Translations under genes and position numbers: made by a program
The notes under the pieces: model-generated
Told to the model about the DNA's origin: nothing
What the model saw: the letters and a program-made list of their open reading frames with translations, nothing else
Database searches by the model: none
In this document: positions 28,385-36,924 of the stretch, in pieces
Position numbering within the stretch: the stretch's first letter is position 1
Layout of the letters: each line of letters starts with the position of its first letter
Source of the DNA: Candidatus Gastranaerophilales bacterium
GTDB lineage: Bacteria; Cyanobacteriota; Vampirovibrionia; Gastranaerophilales; Gastranaerophilaceae
DNA length: 64,000 nucleotides
NCBI GenBank assembly: GCA_944324945.1
Contig: CALUYE010000001.1
Span: 186,001 to 250,000 of the forward strand
Reading direction: 5' to 3'

Positions 28385-28413
28385 ATTATAATCTAAACAT
28401 TGTTTTTTGTTAA
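28385..28413 (-). promoter_or_regulatory. Promoter of the pyr operon
   Basis: TTAACA (28408-28413), a 17-base spacer and TATAAT (28385-28390) form a near-consensus sigma-70 promoter reading towards pyrK. Predicted start of transcription is near 28378, giving a leader of about 90 bases. Confidence 0.8.
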
Positions 28414-28443
28414 TGAAATTTTTGAAAAGTTTAAGTTTTATTT

Positions 28444-29043
28444 CTATTCTATTTCCACCCTTCCTTCAAGAGCACGCGCCAGTGTCATTTCATCGGCATA
28501 TTCAAGCTCTGAACCCATTGGAAGCCCGAAAGCTATTCTTGTTATTTTAATATTAAAAGGTTTTAAAAGTTTATTTAAATACATTGCGGTTGCTTCTCCT
28601 TCAACGGAAGGATTCAAGGCCAAAATAACTTCTTCGATATCGTTTTGATTAATTCTGTATAATAATTCTTTTATTCTTATATCATCAACCCCGATGCCGT
28701 CTATCGGAGAAATTAACCCTTGAAGAACATGATAGAGTCCGTGGTATTCGTTTGTTTTCTCAATTGCCATTAAATCTTTTGTTTCACTTACAACGCAAAT
28801 TATTTTTTTGTTTCTTGTATGATCCGAACATATTTCACAAGGGCTTGAGCAGGAAATATTAAAACAATTTTCGCAGTAGGTTATTTTTGTTTTAGCATCC
28901 ATGAGCGCATCTGCAAATTCAGAAACATTACTTAAAGGCATTTTTATAACATGAAGCGCCAGCCTTGTTGCGGTTTTAGGCCCGATTGAAGGCAATTTTT
29001 GAAAACATTCGATTAATTTTGCAAGCGGCTTAGTATATTCCAT
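28444..29043 (-). CDS. recR: Recombination mediator RecR
   Basis: Works with RecO/RecF to load RecA on gapped DNA. Full length at 199 residues: N-terminal helix-hairpin-helix (LPSIGPKTATRLALHVIKM), a four-Cys zinc finger (CENCFNISCSSPCEIC) and a Toprim domain (IICVVSETKDLMAIEKTNEYHGLYHVL). It follows a TPR protein gene after 2 bases, and the pair is probably one transcript from the promoter at 29910-29937. It lies just upstream of the pyr promoter, not next to dnaX as is common, although dnaX is two genes away. Confidence 0.96.
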   Translation of the reverse strand: MEYTKPLAKLIECFQKLPSIGPKTATRLALHVIKMPLSNVSEFADALMDAKTKITYCENCFNISCSSPCEICSDHTRNKKIICVVSETKDLMAIEKTNEYHGLYHVLQGLISPIDGIGVDDIRIKELLYRINQNDIEEVILALNPSVEGEATAMYLNKLLKPFNIKITRIAFGLPMGSELEYADEMTLARALEGRVEIE

Positions 29044-29045
29044 AA

Positions 29046-29903
29046 TTATAAATCAAATTTTACTACTTTATTGGTGTTTTGTTCGGTTACATACAGTCTG
29101 TTATGGATAGAATCATAAGTAATGCAGTACGGTTTTTGTATGTCGGCATAAACACTTGAAAGACCTTGAGAGTTTATTTTAACTATATTGTTTGCTCCGT
29201 AATTTGCAATATAAACATTATCTTGTCTGTCTATTGCAATACCTATCGGGCCTTTAATTAAGACGGATTTTGAAAAAGTTGTTTTTTGTCCGTAGATACT
29301 GATTTTATAAACAGCGTTATCGCTATAACTTGCAGTATAAATATTACCTCTTGAATCAACTGCAATGCCTGAGGGCGCATCATATTGTTCAATTTCCACG
29401 CCTTTGGTTTTTCCTTGGGCATCTGTTTCGTTTTTGTGTTCTTTTATTATTGCTTCTAAATTAAGCTCTTCCTGTCTTTTTTCGATTTTATCCATTAAAA
29501 GTTCGGCAGATTCATATTGAGGAGCTTTTTTGTCTATTTTTTTCAAATAACCGTACGAGCTTGCAAGGTAGCCTCTGTTGTATTGAACTTTTCCTATGTT
29601 ATATAAAGACTCCCAATCGTCGGGTTTTAATTTTACAACCTGTTCTAAGGCTTTATATGCTTCTTCATTTTTATTTAAAGACATTAAAATCTGTGCAAGA
29701 TTGTAATTTGCTTCATAAAATTCAGGATTTAATTCAATAGCCTTTTTAAAAAGTTCTATTGATTCATCCACTCTATCCGCTTTATAAAGATCAATTGCCT
29801 GATTGTAATAATTTGTAGCTTCTTCTGTTTCATTAGCATTTAACGGTAGTGAAAATAACAGCGTAAATAATAAAAATAAGAAAATTATAAAATTTTTTTT
29901 CAT
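29046..29903 (-). CDS. Secreted TPR and NHL-repeat protein
   Basis: The 285-residue protein starts with a signal peptide (KKNFIIFLFLLFTLLFSLPLNA). Three or four tetratricopeptide repeats follow (residues about 26-155; for example YNQAIDLYKADRVDESIELF and PEFYEANYNLAQILMSLNK). The C-terminal third carries NHL-type beta-propeller strands (APSGIAVDSRGNIYTASYSDNAVYKI, GPIGIAIDRQDNVYIANYGANNIVKI). With only about three NHL strands the propeller is incomplete unless it oligomerises. It acts outside the cytoplasm, probably as a binding scaffold. The ATG is 6 bases after a TATAAT, with no SD. Confidence 0.85.
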   Translation of the reverse strand: MKKNFIIFLFLLFTLLFSLPLNANETEEATNYYNQAIDLYKADRVDESIELFKKAIELNPEFYEANYNLAQILMSLNKNEEAYKALEQVVKLKPDDWESLYNIGKVQYNRGYLASSYGYLKKIDKKAPQYESAELLMDKIEKRQEELNLEAIIKEHKNETDAQGKTKGVEIEQYDAPSGIAVDSRGNIYTASYSDNAVYKISIYGQKTTFSKSVLIKGPIGIAIDRQDNVYIANYGANNIVKINSQGLSSVYADIQKPYCITYDSIHNRLYVTEQNTNKVVKFDL

Positions 29904-29909
29904 GCTATT

Positions 29910-29937
29910 ATTATAGCAAAAGTTAATTAAACTACAA
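29910..29937 (-). promoter_or_regulatory. Promoter of the TPR/NHL protein gene, leaderless geometry
   Basis: TTGTAG (29932-29937), a 16-base spacer and TATAAT (29910-29915) point to the minus strand. Exactly 6 bases separate the -10 box from the ATG at 29903, so the transcript should start at or next to the start codon. Confidence 0.7.
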
Positions 29938-29964
29938 CAAAAATTTTTAGAAATTAAGGTAAAA

Positions 29965-30939
29965 ATGATAATCTTAGGTCTTGAATCAAGCTGTGACGAA
30001 ACAGCATGCGCTATTGTAAAAGACGGCAGGGAAGTATTAGCAAATGTTGTTTCAAGTCAGATAAAAATACACGAAAAATTCGGCGGCGTTGTTCCTGAAG
30101 TTGCTGCAAGAGAACATTTAAATTCAATCAATCTTGTAATAAAAGAAGCGTATTCGCAAGCTCAAATTGACCCTTGTAAAATTGATGCTTTTTCATCAAC
30201 CGCAGGCCCGGGGCTTGTGGGGTGTCTGTTGGTCGGTTTAAACGCGGCAAAAACTTTATCTTTAATTTATGATAAACCTTATTTAGGGGTTAATCATTTG
30301 AGCGCGCATGTATGCGCAAATTTTATCGAAAGCGATTTTGAACCTCCTTTTGTTTGTCTTCTTGTTTCGGGCGGTCATACACAGGTTATCTGTGTTAAAG
30401 ACTATGAAAACCAGCAAATAATAGCTCAAACTATGGATGATGCAGTCGGAGAAGTTTATGATAAAGTAGCAAGACTATGTTCAATCCCCTACCCCGGCGG
30501 AGTTTTATTGGATAAATTAGCTCAAGAAGGGAATAATAAAGCGTTCAATTTTCCAAAAGCAAAAGTAGGCGAGGATGAATTTTCTTTTTCAGGGCTAAAA
30601 ACGGCAGTTCTTCGCGAAGTTAAAAAATTTGATAAAGATAATATCCCCAAAAAAGACATAGCTGCAAGTTTTCAATATGTTATAGCGGATACTTTAATTG
30701 AAAAAACAAAAAATCTTGCGCGCAAGCTTTCGGTTAAAAAAATTGCCCTTGCAGGAGGGGTTGCAGCTAACAGTGAATTAAGAAAAAGATTAAACGAACT
30801 TAAAAATGAAGGCTATATAACTCATTATCCGGAACTTAAATACTGTACGGATAACGCTGCTATGGTAGCTTCATGCGCATATTTTAACCCGATTAAGACG
30901 AAAGATTCTTTGTTAATTGAAGTATTTTCAAGAGAATAA
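29965..30939 (+). CDS. tsaD: tRNA N6-adenosine threonylcarbamoyltransferase
   Basis: Transfers threonylcarbamoyl to A37 of ANN-decoding tRNAs. The 324-residue ASKHA-fold protein opens ILGLESSCDETACAIVKDG and has the metal-binding pair in GVNHLSAHVCA, the phosphate loop LLVSGGHTQV, DDAVGEVYDKVARL, and a C-terminal GGVAANSELRKRL plus YCTDNAAMVA. AAGG lies 5 bases before the ATG. It is divergent from the TPR gene and ends 2 bases from the convergent dnaX. Confidence 0.97.
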   Translation: MIILGLESSCDETACAIVKDGREVLANVVSSQIKIHEKFGGVVPEVAAREHLNSINLVIKEAYSQAQIDPCKIDAFSSTAGPGLVGCLLVGLNAAKTLSLIYDKPYLGVNHLSAHVCANFIESDFEPPFVCLLVSGGHTQVICVKDYENQQIIAQTMDDAVGEVYDKVARLCSIPYPGGVLLDKLAQEGNNKAFNFPKAKVGEDEFSFSGLKTAVLREVKKFDKDNIPKKDIAASFQYVIADTLIEKTKNLARKLSVKKIALAGGVAANSELRKRLNELKNEGYITHYPELKYCTDNAAMVASCAYFNPIKTKDSLLIEVFSRE

Positions 30940-30941
30940 AA

Positions 30942-32714
30942 CTAATCTTCTATGATTCTGCCGCTGAATTGTTCTATCATATCCTGAACTTTTTGGCTAT
31001 AGTGTTTTTTTTCCTGATTTAAATTTGAATTATCTTCATCTTTTTCATCATTTTTAACGGTTTCTTGTTTTAAATCGTTTTCACTGTTTTGCATTTCCTT
31101 TTGAGGAATATAAGATTGTTTTTGAGGCTGATATTGCGGTTTTGGAGCAATCTCGGGTTTTAGCTCAATTACTTTTGTGTCGGGTGTTATTTTAATAAAT
31201 TCAACACTGAAACCCGGGTAAAGGGATTCAACGGTTGAATTTAAAACATCTAATTTGTTTGGCGATTTTGCCTGGTTTAGCGCGTTTTCATGGGTGAAAC
31301 CCAGAGTAATTTTTTGATTTTCAACTTTGACAAGTTTTGCCACTCCGCTATAGAGAGCTTTTATCGGAAGGGATGGAATTGCTTGAATTACATTAAGCCA
31401 AATTTCTGCTCCGTCTTGATTTTTAGCGATTTCATCATTTATTTGCGGTTTTATTTCCTTTATTGTTTGCACATTTTGTGCAATATTTTCTCTCGGTTTT
31501 TCGGGTTCTATGGTTTTTGTTATCGGAGCTTGAATATCAAGCGCTATTGCTTTTTGGTTTTTATTTTGAGGTGGTGTTTGAGTGTTTATTTGAACAGGTG
31601 TCTTATTATTTATTAAATCCAACCTGCAAGATGCAATACATGCAAGCTCCATCCATAAATACGGGTTTGTTGAAACTTTAATTTCTTTATAATATTCAAT
31701 TAAAGTATTCAAGATTTTAATTATTTTATCTTTATTAAAATTATAAGAATTGATTTTTTCAATATCTTCATCAATTAAAGTAGTGAAATTTTTAATGTTT
31801 GCAAATTCTTTTGAGCTTAAAACAAGAATTACGTTTCTTAAAAATTCAATAAAGTTTTCAGCCAGATTCCTCGGCTCATTTCCTTTTGAATAAATTTCTT
31901 CAATACAGGATAGCGTATTTTCTATATCTTCATTTACTATGTTATTTAAAAGTTTTAATAAAACATCAATATTAATTTTGCCGAGTAATTCTTCAATTAA
32001 ATCTTTATCAATTTCTTCCCTGACGCCTAAAATACTTACCTGATCCAAAAGCGCAAGGGAATCTCTTAAACCTCCTGAGACATTTTTTGCGATTGTATAA
32101 AGCGCATCGTCTGTGATTTTGATATTTTCAAGATTAGATATTTCTCTTAATCTTTTTACGATATCTCCGGTTGTAATTCTTCTTAAATCAAATCTCTGGC
32201 ATCTTGAAACAATTGTTTCAAGAACTTTGTGCGGTTCTGTTGTAGCTAAAATAAAAATAACATTTTTCGGAGGTTCTTCAAATGTTTTTAACAATGCATT
32301 AAAAGCATCATTTGAAAGCATGTGAACTTCATCTATAATAAAAATTTTATATTTTCCGTTAATAGGGGCATATTGAACCTGCGCAATTAAATCTTTGGCA
32401 TCTTGTATACCGCGGTTAGACGCAGCGTCAATTTCAATTACATCAAGTCCTGTTGCATTTGTAATATCAACGCAACTCGGACATTTCTGGCATGGTTCAA
32501 GAGTCGGGCCGTGGATACAATTTAGGGATTTTGCAAAAATTCTTGCACTTGAAGTTTTACCTGTTCCCCTGGGGCCGCAAAACAAATAAGCGTTTGCAAT
32601 TCTGTTTAATTCAATTGCATTAGAAAGCGCCCTAACCAGACTCTCCTGCCCCACGATATCTTTAAAAGACTGAGGACGATATTTTCTAAACAACGGCAAA
32701 TAATTTTCTTCCAT
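30942..32714 (-). CDS. dnaX: DNA polymerase III subunits gamma/tau
   Basis: Clamp-loader ATPase. The 590-residue protein has Walker A (GPRGTGKTSSARIF), a zinc-binding Cys set (CIHGPTLEPCQKCPSC), Walker B (IFIIDEVHMLS), the sensor region FILATTEPHKVLETIVSRCQRFDLRRI, and a collar domain up to about residue 365. A Pro/Gln/Lys-rich linker leads to a C-terminal domain (AEIWLNVIQAIPSLPIKALY) that fits a tau-like extension. I did not identify a programmed frameshift site. The ATG lies 6 bases after a TAAAAT with no SD. It is preceded by the small gene at 32859 and its terminator, so it is probably expressed from its own promoter. Confidence 0.96.
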   Translation of the reverse strand: MEENYLPLFRKYRPQSFKDIVGQESLVRALSNAIELNRIANAYLFCGPRGTGKTSSARIFAKSLNCIHGPTLEPCQKCPSCVDITNATGLDVIEIDAASNRGIQDAKDLIAQVQYAPINGKYKIFIIDEVHMLSNDAFNALLKTFEEPPKNVIFILATTEPHKVLETIVSRCQRFDLRRITTGDIVKRLREISNLENIKITDDALYTIAKNVSGGLRDSLALLDQVSILGVREEIDKDLIEELLGKINIDVLLKLLNNIVNEDIENTLSCIEEIYSKGNEPRNLAENFIEFLRNVILVLSSKEFANIKNFTTLIDEDIEKINSYNFNKDKIIKILNTLIEYYKEIKVSTNPYLWMELACIASCRLDLINNKTPVQINTQTPPQNKNQKAIALDIQAPITKTIEPEKPRENIAQNVQTIKEIKPQINDEIAKNQDGAEIWLNVIQAIPSLPIKALYSGVAKLVKVENQKITLGFTHENALNQAKSPNKLDVLNSTVESLYPGFSVEFIKITPDTKVIELKPEIAPKPQYQPQKQSYIPQKEMQNSENDLKQETVKNDEKDEDNSNLNQEKKHYSQKVQDMIEQFSGRIIED

Positions 32715-32786
32715 AGAAATATTTTACCATAACAACTAAAAACAAAAACCATTTTTTAATCTTCATTAAGTATGTTTATTAAAAAA

Positions 32787-32821
32787 TTAAAACAGCGCAT
32801 AAATAAAAAGCGCTGTTTTAA
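32787..32821 (-). terminator. Intrinsic terminator after the 53-residue gene
   Basis: A 12-bp stem (32787-32798 with 32810-32821; core ACAGCGC / GCGCTGT) with an 11-base loop is followed on the minus strand by a six-T run. It separates the small gene at 32859 from dnaX. Confidence 0.85.
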
Positions 32822-32858
32822 TAAAAATACTTTGAGAACAAAAGAAATTGAAAATTTT

Positions 32859-33020
32859 TTAAACTAACCCTAAAACTTTTTTGTACCAAGAGAATGTTTC
32901 TAATTCTAATCCGTTGAAGGTAGTTTTCAAGCATTGTTTTTTCAAATAACGCTGAAATTCATCGTTGAATTTTGTTTTTAAAGAAGATTCTACTTCTTTT
33001 TTTTGAGTGGCAAGAGACAT
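32859..33020 (-). CDS. Small protein (53 aa), unknown function
   Basis: A short gene not matched to any family I know. Its support is unusually good. A full Shine-Dalgarno AGGAGGT lies 6 bases before the ATG, TATAAT lies upstream on the minus strand at 33065-33070, and an intrinsic terminator follows at 32787-32821. The protein is basic and hydrophilic, starts MSLATQKKEVESSLKTKFND, has one Cys and ends FSWYKKVLGLV. No signal peptide or membrane helix is visible; a helical fold of about 50 residues is likely. It is a self-contained monocistronic unit, so probably well expressed. Confidence 0.7.
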   Translation of the reverse strand: MSLATQKKEVESSLKTKFNDEFQRYLKKQCLKTTFNGLELETFSWYKKVLGLV

Positions 33021-33064
33021 GACACGACCTCCTATTTAAGCTAACAACCTAACATTTTGAATAT

Positions 33065-33092
33065 ATTATATCACAAAAATAACATTTATGAA
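33065..33092 (-). promoter_or_regulatory. Promoter of the 53-residue gene
   Basis: TATAAT at 33065-33070, with TTCATA at 33087-33092 (16-base spacer), reads towards the small gene. The predicted 5' leader is about 38 bases and contains the strong AGGAGGT ribosome binding site. Confidence 0.55.
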
Positions 33093-33238
33093 CCGTTTTT
33101 TTAAAAAAATAAGACAATAGGACTAGAAAATAAGATGTAAGTAAGATTTACAAATGTAACAAAAAAGACACAATACCTTTTGGGGCAATTTTTTGCTTTC
33201 AGATGTTTTAACAAATTATCAAACGGCAAGGAAAAATT

Positions 33239-34930
33239 ATGGAAATTACTAATATAAAATTTTATCAAAACAGTAACAGAATAAATTATAAAAACAGAAT
33301 TAAATTAAACAATTTTAACAATGGAATTTCAAACACAAATACAATAAAATCTTTTATGCCTTTAACTTCGCAATACCTTGCATTTTGCGGAGGATATTCA
33401 ATTGATTTAAAAGAAGTAAAAAGAAATCTTGATTCATCGGATTATCCTTGTGATATTGAAAAAATGGTAAATAATGAAACAGAAAACGATTCTTATAAAA
33501 GCAAAACCCTTTATGATGTTCATTTTGATAAATATAAAGAAATCTTAGATTGTTATTCACTTGATGAATTAAAAGAAAAATATCCTGAATTTAGTGATGT
33601 TATTTCTGTTTTTGATGTTAGTGCGAATAAAGGCAGTTTCATAGATAAATATTTTGAAGAAAATTTAGATGCTTTTACATCGGATGAAGATTTAACCTTA
33701 TCCTTAATTAAACTGTACTGGGGAGAAGGTTTTTCCTTAAACGATTTAGCGAATTTCATGGAAAAAAATGAAGGAGAAAAAATAAATCTTTACCATACAA
33801 TGAAGAAATTAAACATTCCTTTGATGAACCAACATTACGCTATAGTTTTAAAATTATCAAATAAGGATTATAATGAGCATTTTTGCGAAATTTTATCTCA
33901 AAAAATAAAAGAAGCCCATGAAATAAGAAACCAAAAAGCTCAAGGAGAAGCGGTTGTAATTCCAAGAGGAAAACTAAGCGAAGCACATAAAAAGAAAATA
34001 TCGGATTCTCTAAAGCAATATTTTAAAGAACACCCCGAAAAAATTTACGAACAATCTCAAAGACAAAAACAATTCTATGAAGAAAATCCAAAATTCAAAG
34101 AAGAAATGTCAATTGCAATGAAACATGCGTGGAACTCAACACAAGAAGGTAAAACCGTTAAAAAATATCTTTCAAGATTTATGAAAAAATACAATCAAAA
34201 ACTAAATGATGAAGAATTATTTTCACCCGATACAATCTCAAAAGAAAAACAAAAAGCGCTTGATGAATTTTGGAAAAGAAACCCATGGGCAAAGGAAAAA
34301 TTTTCAATTGCAACTAAAAAAGGATGGGAATATTTAAATAGCCTTAAAACCCGCTATAAAGAAAAATATACTTACAATCTTTATCCTTCCCAAATAAGAA
34401 AAGATTTAGAAGAATACGCAAAAAAATATTATCCCGATAAAGAATTTGTTTCGGGAGAAGCAATTATATATTCAAACAAAGAAGAAAAACCCGATGATGA
34501 ATATAAAAAAATACAAAAAACATCAGAAAAAATCGTTAACAAATATTTTGATAACCACGCAAGACTTGATGATGAACTGGCAAATGCTAAACTTTTTACC
34601 TTAATGAAAATAAAAAGGGATTTAGAAAACAACTCAGATACACTTCCTGAAAGCTTAAAACAAAATAGAAATAAAAGACACGCGCTTAATAATACTATGG
34701 AAGGATTATTTAAAAATAATCCTATATATCGCCCTGCACACGGCTATAAAAGAATACCAATCGCAGGAGTTAAAACTACAGTTCTTAGCGATTTAATTAA
34801 AGATATTATTTTAAGCGCAATCCTTGCAGACTGTGAAGATTTTATAGCTTATTATGAAGCTGTTTATGACGATATATGGTCTTATTTTGACGAAAATAAA
34901 ATGAATCAATTAGTTTATCTTTTTAAATAG
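33239..34930 (+). CDS. Large hydrophilic protein with NUMOD3-like segments, unknown function
   Basis: I do not recognise this 563-residue protein as a whole. The start has AAGGA 6 bases upstream. The N-terminus is Asn-rich and contains AFCGGYSIDL near residue 48. There is no signal peptide. The middle (residues about 240-390) contains GKLSEAHKKKISDSLKQYF, which resembles the NUMOD3 DNA-binding motif of homing endonucleases. It also has two copies of an NP-x2-KE-x2-SIA-x-K-x2-W motif (ENPKFKEEMSIAMKHAW and RNPWAKEKFSIATKKGW) about 70 residues apart. A helical C-terminal domain follows. DNA binding is possible but unproven. It overlaps the convergent rmlA gene by 8 bases. Confidence 0.75.
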   Translation: MEITNIKFYQNSNRINYKNRIKLNNFNNGISNTNTIKSFMPLTSQYLAFCGGYSIDLKEVKRNLDSSDYPCDIEKMVNNETENDSYKSKTLYDVHFDKYKEILDCYSLDELKEKYPEFSDVISVFDVSANKGSFIDKYFEENLDAFTSDEDLTLSLIKLYWGEGFSLNDLANFMEKNEGEKINLYHTMKKLNIPLMNQHYAIVLKLSNKDYNEHFCEILSQKIKEAHEIRNQKAQGEAVVIPRGKLSEAHKKKISDSLKQYFKEHPEKIYEQSQRQKQFYEENPKFKEEMSIAMKHAWNSTQEGKTVKKYLSRFMKKYNQKLNDEELFSPDTISKEKQKALDEFWKRNPWAKEKFSIATKKGWEYLNSLKTRYKEKYTYNLYPSQIRKDLEEYAKKYYPDKEFVSGEAIIYSNKEEKPDDEYKKIQKTSEKIVNKYFDNHARLDDELANAKLFTLMKIKRDLENNSDTLPESLKQNRNKRHALNNTMEGLFKNNPIYRPAHGYKRIPIAGVKTTVLSDLIKDIILSAILADCEDFIAYYEAVYDDIWSYFDENKMNQLVYLFK

Positions 34931-35792
34931 TCTTTGCTACTTTTTCAAGATAAGTTCCATAACCGTTTTGTTTATATTTTTTAGATATTTCAAGAAGTTT
35001 ATCAGGCGAAATATTACCCATGCGGCATGATACTTCTTCAATTGCAGCTATTTTCATTCCAGTATTTATTTCCATGGATTGAACAAAATTAGCCGCCTGC
35101 AATAAACTCTCAAAAGTTCCCGTATCAAGCCAGGCAAAACCGCGCCCTAAAATTTCAACTTTTAAATTATTTTTTTCAAGATAAATTTTATTTAAATCCG
35201 TAATTTCAAGTTCTCCTCTTGCTGAAGGTTTAAGGGTTTTAGCATATTCAACAACATTGTTATCGTAAAAATAAAGCCCCGTAACCGCATAATTGGATTT
35301 TGGATTAAGCGGTTTTTCTTCAAGAGAAACAGCTTTATTGTTTTTATCAAATTCGACAACTCCGAATCTTTCAGGGTCTTGAACCTGATAACCGAATATT
35401 GTTGCTCCTTGTTTTCTTGTTGAAACTTCTTTAAGCATGGAAGAAAAACCAAAACCATGGAAAATATTATCCCCTAAAATTAAAGCAACAGGTTTATCCT
35501 CAATAAAATCTTCAGCTATCAAAAAGCTCTCGGCTATTCCTTTTGGAACTTTTTGCAGTGCGTATGAAAATTTTACGCCAATTTCACTGCCATCCCCTAA
35601 AACATTTTTGAAATTTTCAATGTCTCTGGGACTCGTAATAATTAAAATATCCTTAATCCCCGCCAATAAAAGCGTTGTAATCGGATAATAAATCATGGGT
35701 TTATCATAAACCGGAAGTAAAATTTTAGATATAGGCAGGCTTGCAGGGTAAAGCCTTGAACCTGCGCCTGCTGCAAGGATAATACCTTTCAT
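34923..35792 (-). CDS. rmlA: Glucose-1-phosphate thymidylyltransferase
   Basis: Makes dTDP-glucose, precursor of dTDP-rhamnose and other surface sugars. The 289-residue protein has the nucleotide-binding start MKGIILAAGAGSRLYPAS, the catalytic Lys in PISKILLPVYDKPMIYYPI, LILGDNIFHG, FGVVEFDKNNKAVSLEEKP and GFAWLDTGTFESLLQAANFV. No rmlB, rmlC or rmlD is adjacent, so the pathway is split across the genome. The ATG abuts the recA stop, so it is probably read through from recA, which is an unusual pairing. Confidence 0.95.
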   Translation of the reverse strand: MKGIILAAGAGSRLYPASLPISKILLPVYDKPMIYYPITTLLLAGIKDILIITSPRDIENFKNVLGDGSEIGVKFSYALQKVPKGIAESFLIAEDFIEDKPVALILGDNIFHGFGFSSMLKEVSTRKQGATIFGYQVQDPERFGVVEFDKNNKAVSLEEKPLNPKSNYAVTGLYFYDNNVVEYAKTLKPSARGELEITDLNKIYLEKNNLKVEILGRGFAWLDTGTFESLLQAANFVQSMEINTGMKIAAIEEVSCRMGNISPDKLLEISKKYKQNGYGTYLEKVAKTI

Positions 35793-36875
35793 CTATTTTT
35801 CTTCAACCTTTTCTTCTTTTTCAGTCTGCGCTTGGGTTTGAGGTTTATTTTTAGAAGCAATTCTTTCTCTTACTTTTGTTTCAATTTCTTTTAAGATTTC
35901 AGGGTTTTGTTCTAAAAATTCTTTTGCCTTTTCCCTTCCCTGTCCTAATTTTTCATCATTATAGCTAAACCATGCGCCTGCTTTTTTAATGATATCAAAA
36001 TTAACCGCAACATCAATTATATTACCTAAAGCACAAATACCTTTACCGTAAATAATATCAAATTCAGCCACCTTAAAAGGCGGAGCCACTTTATTTTTAG
36101 CTACTTTAACACGGACTCTGTTTCCTATATCTTCATTATCTTTATTTTTAACACTATCACATCTTCTTATGTCAAGACGAACCGAAGCGTAATATTTAAG
36201 CGCATTTCCGCCTGTTGTTGTTTCGGGATTTCCAAACATTATTCCGATTTTTTGCCTTAATTGGTTAATAAAAATAACGGTCGTATTTGTTTTTCCGACA
36301 ACTGCAGTTAATTTTCTTAAAGCTTTTGACATCAAACGAGCCTGAAGCCCCATTTGCTGATCTTCCATGGCTTTTTCAATTTCCGCTTTAGGAACAAGTG
36401 CGGCAACGGAATCAATTACAATAATATCTATAGCGCCCGAGCGCACAAGCTCTTCCGTTATTTCAAGCGCCTGTTCACCCGTATCAGGCTGCGAAATCAA
36501 TAATTGATCAATATCAACCCCGACATTTTTAGCATACTCAGGATCAAGCGCATGCTCAGCATCAATATAGGCTGCAATTCCGCCCTTTTTTTGGCAATTA
36601 GCTACAATATGCTGTGCAAGGGTTGTTTTACCCGATGATTCAGGGCCGTATATTTCTATTATTCTTCCTCTCGGAACTCCTCCGATTCCAAGCGCTATAT
36701 CAAGCGCCAAAGCGCCTGTCGGGATACATTCGCAATCAACGCTTGTTTTATCCCCAAGACGCATGATGGATCCTTTTCCGAAATCTTTTTCAATTTTATC
36801 AAGTGCCATTTTTAAGGCTTTGTTTTTTCCTTCACGGATGGCTTTTTCATCAACTTCAACTGTGGCTGCGCACAT
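35793..36875 (-). CDS. recA: Recombinase A
   Basis: Strand exchange and SOS co-protease. Full length at 360 residues: Walker [15 protein letters not shown], the catalytic Glu region [13 protein letters not shown], Walker [20 protein letters not shown], loop L1 ([20 protein letters not shown]), loop L2 region ([26 protein letters not shown]) and a Lys/Glu-rich C-terminus. GAGG lies 7 bases before the ATG. It is divergent from kdsA with a 49-base intergenic region containing overlapping -10-like TATAAT boxes on both strands. Confidence 0.98.
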   Translation of the reverse strand: MCAATVEVDEKAIREGKNKALKMALDKIEKDFGKGSIMRLGDKTSVDCECIPTGALALDIALGIGGVPRGRIIEIYGPESSGKTTLAQHIVANCQKKGGIAAYIDAEHALDPEYAKNVGVDIDQLLISQPDTGEQALEITEELVRSGAIDIIVIDSVAALVPKAEIEKAMEDQQMGLQARLMSKALRKLTAVVGKTNTTVIFINQLRQKIGIMFGNPETTTGGNALKYYASVRLDIRRCDSVKNKDNEDIGNRVRVKVAKNKVAPPFKVAEFDIIYGKGICALGNIIDVAVNFDIIKKAGAWFSYNDEKLGQGREKAKEFLEQNPEILKEIETKVRERIASKNKPQTQAQTEKEEKVEEK

Positions 36876-36924
36876 AAAAAATCCTCACTTCCCTAATATT
36901 AATTTATATTATATAATAAAATTT

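Noticed and set aside
28400-28648. Plus-strand frame opposite recR and the pyr promoter
   Set aside because: It has no SD or family features and crosses a well-supported promoter and gene on the other strand.
36763-36924. N-terminal extension of kdsA into recA
   Set aside because: It overlaps recA coding in antisense and contains no KdsA-like sequence; the ATG at 36925 gives the normal family length.
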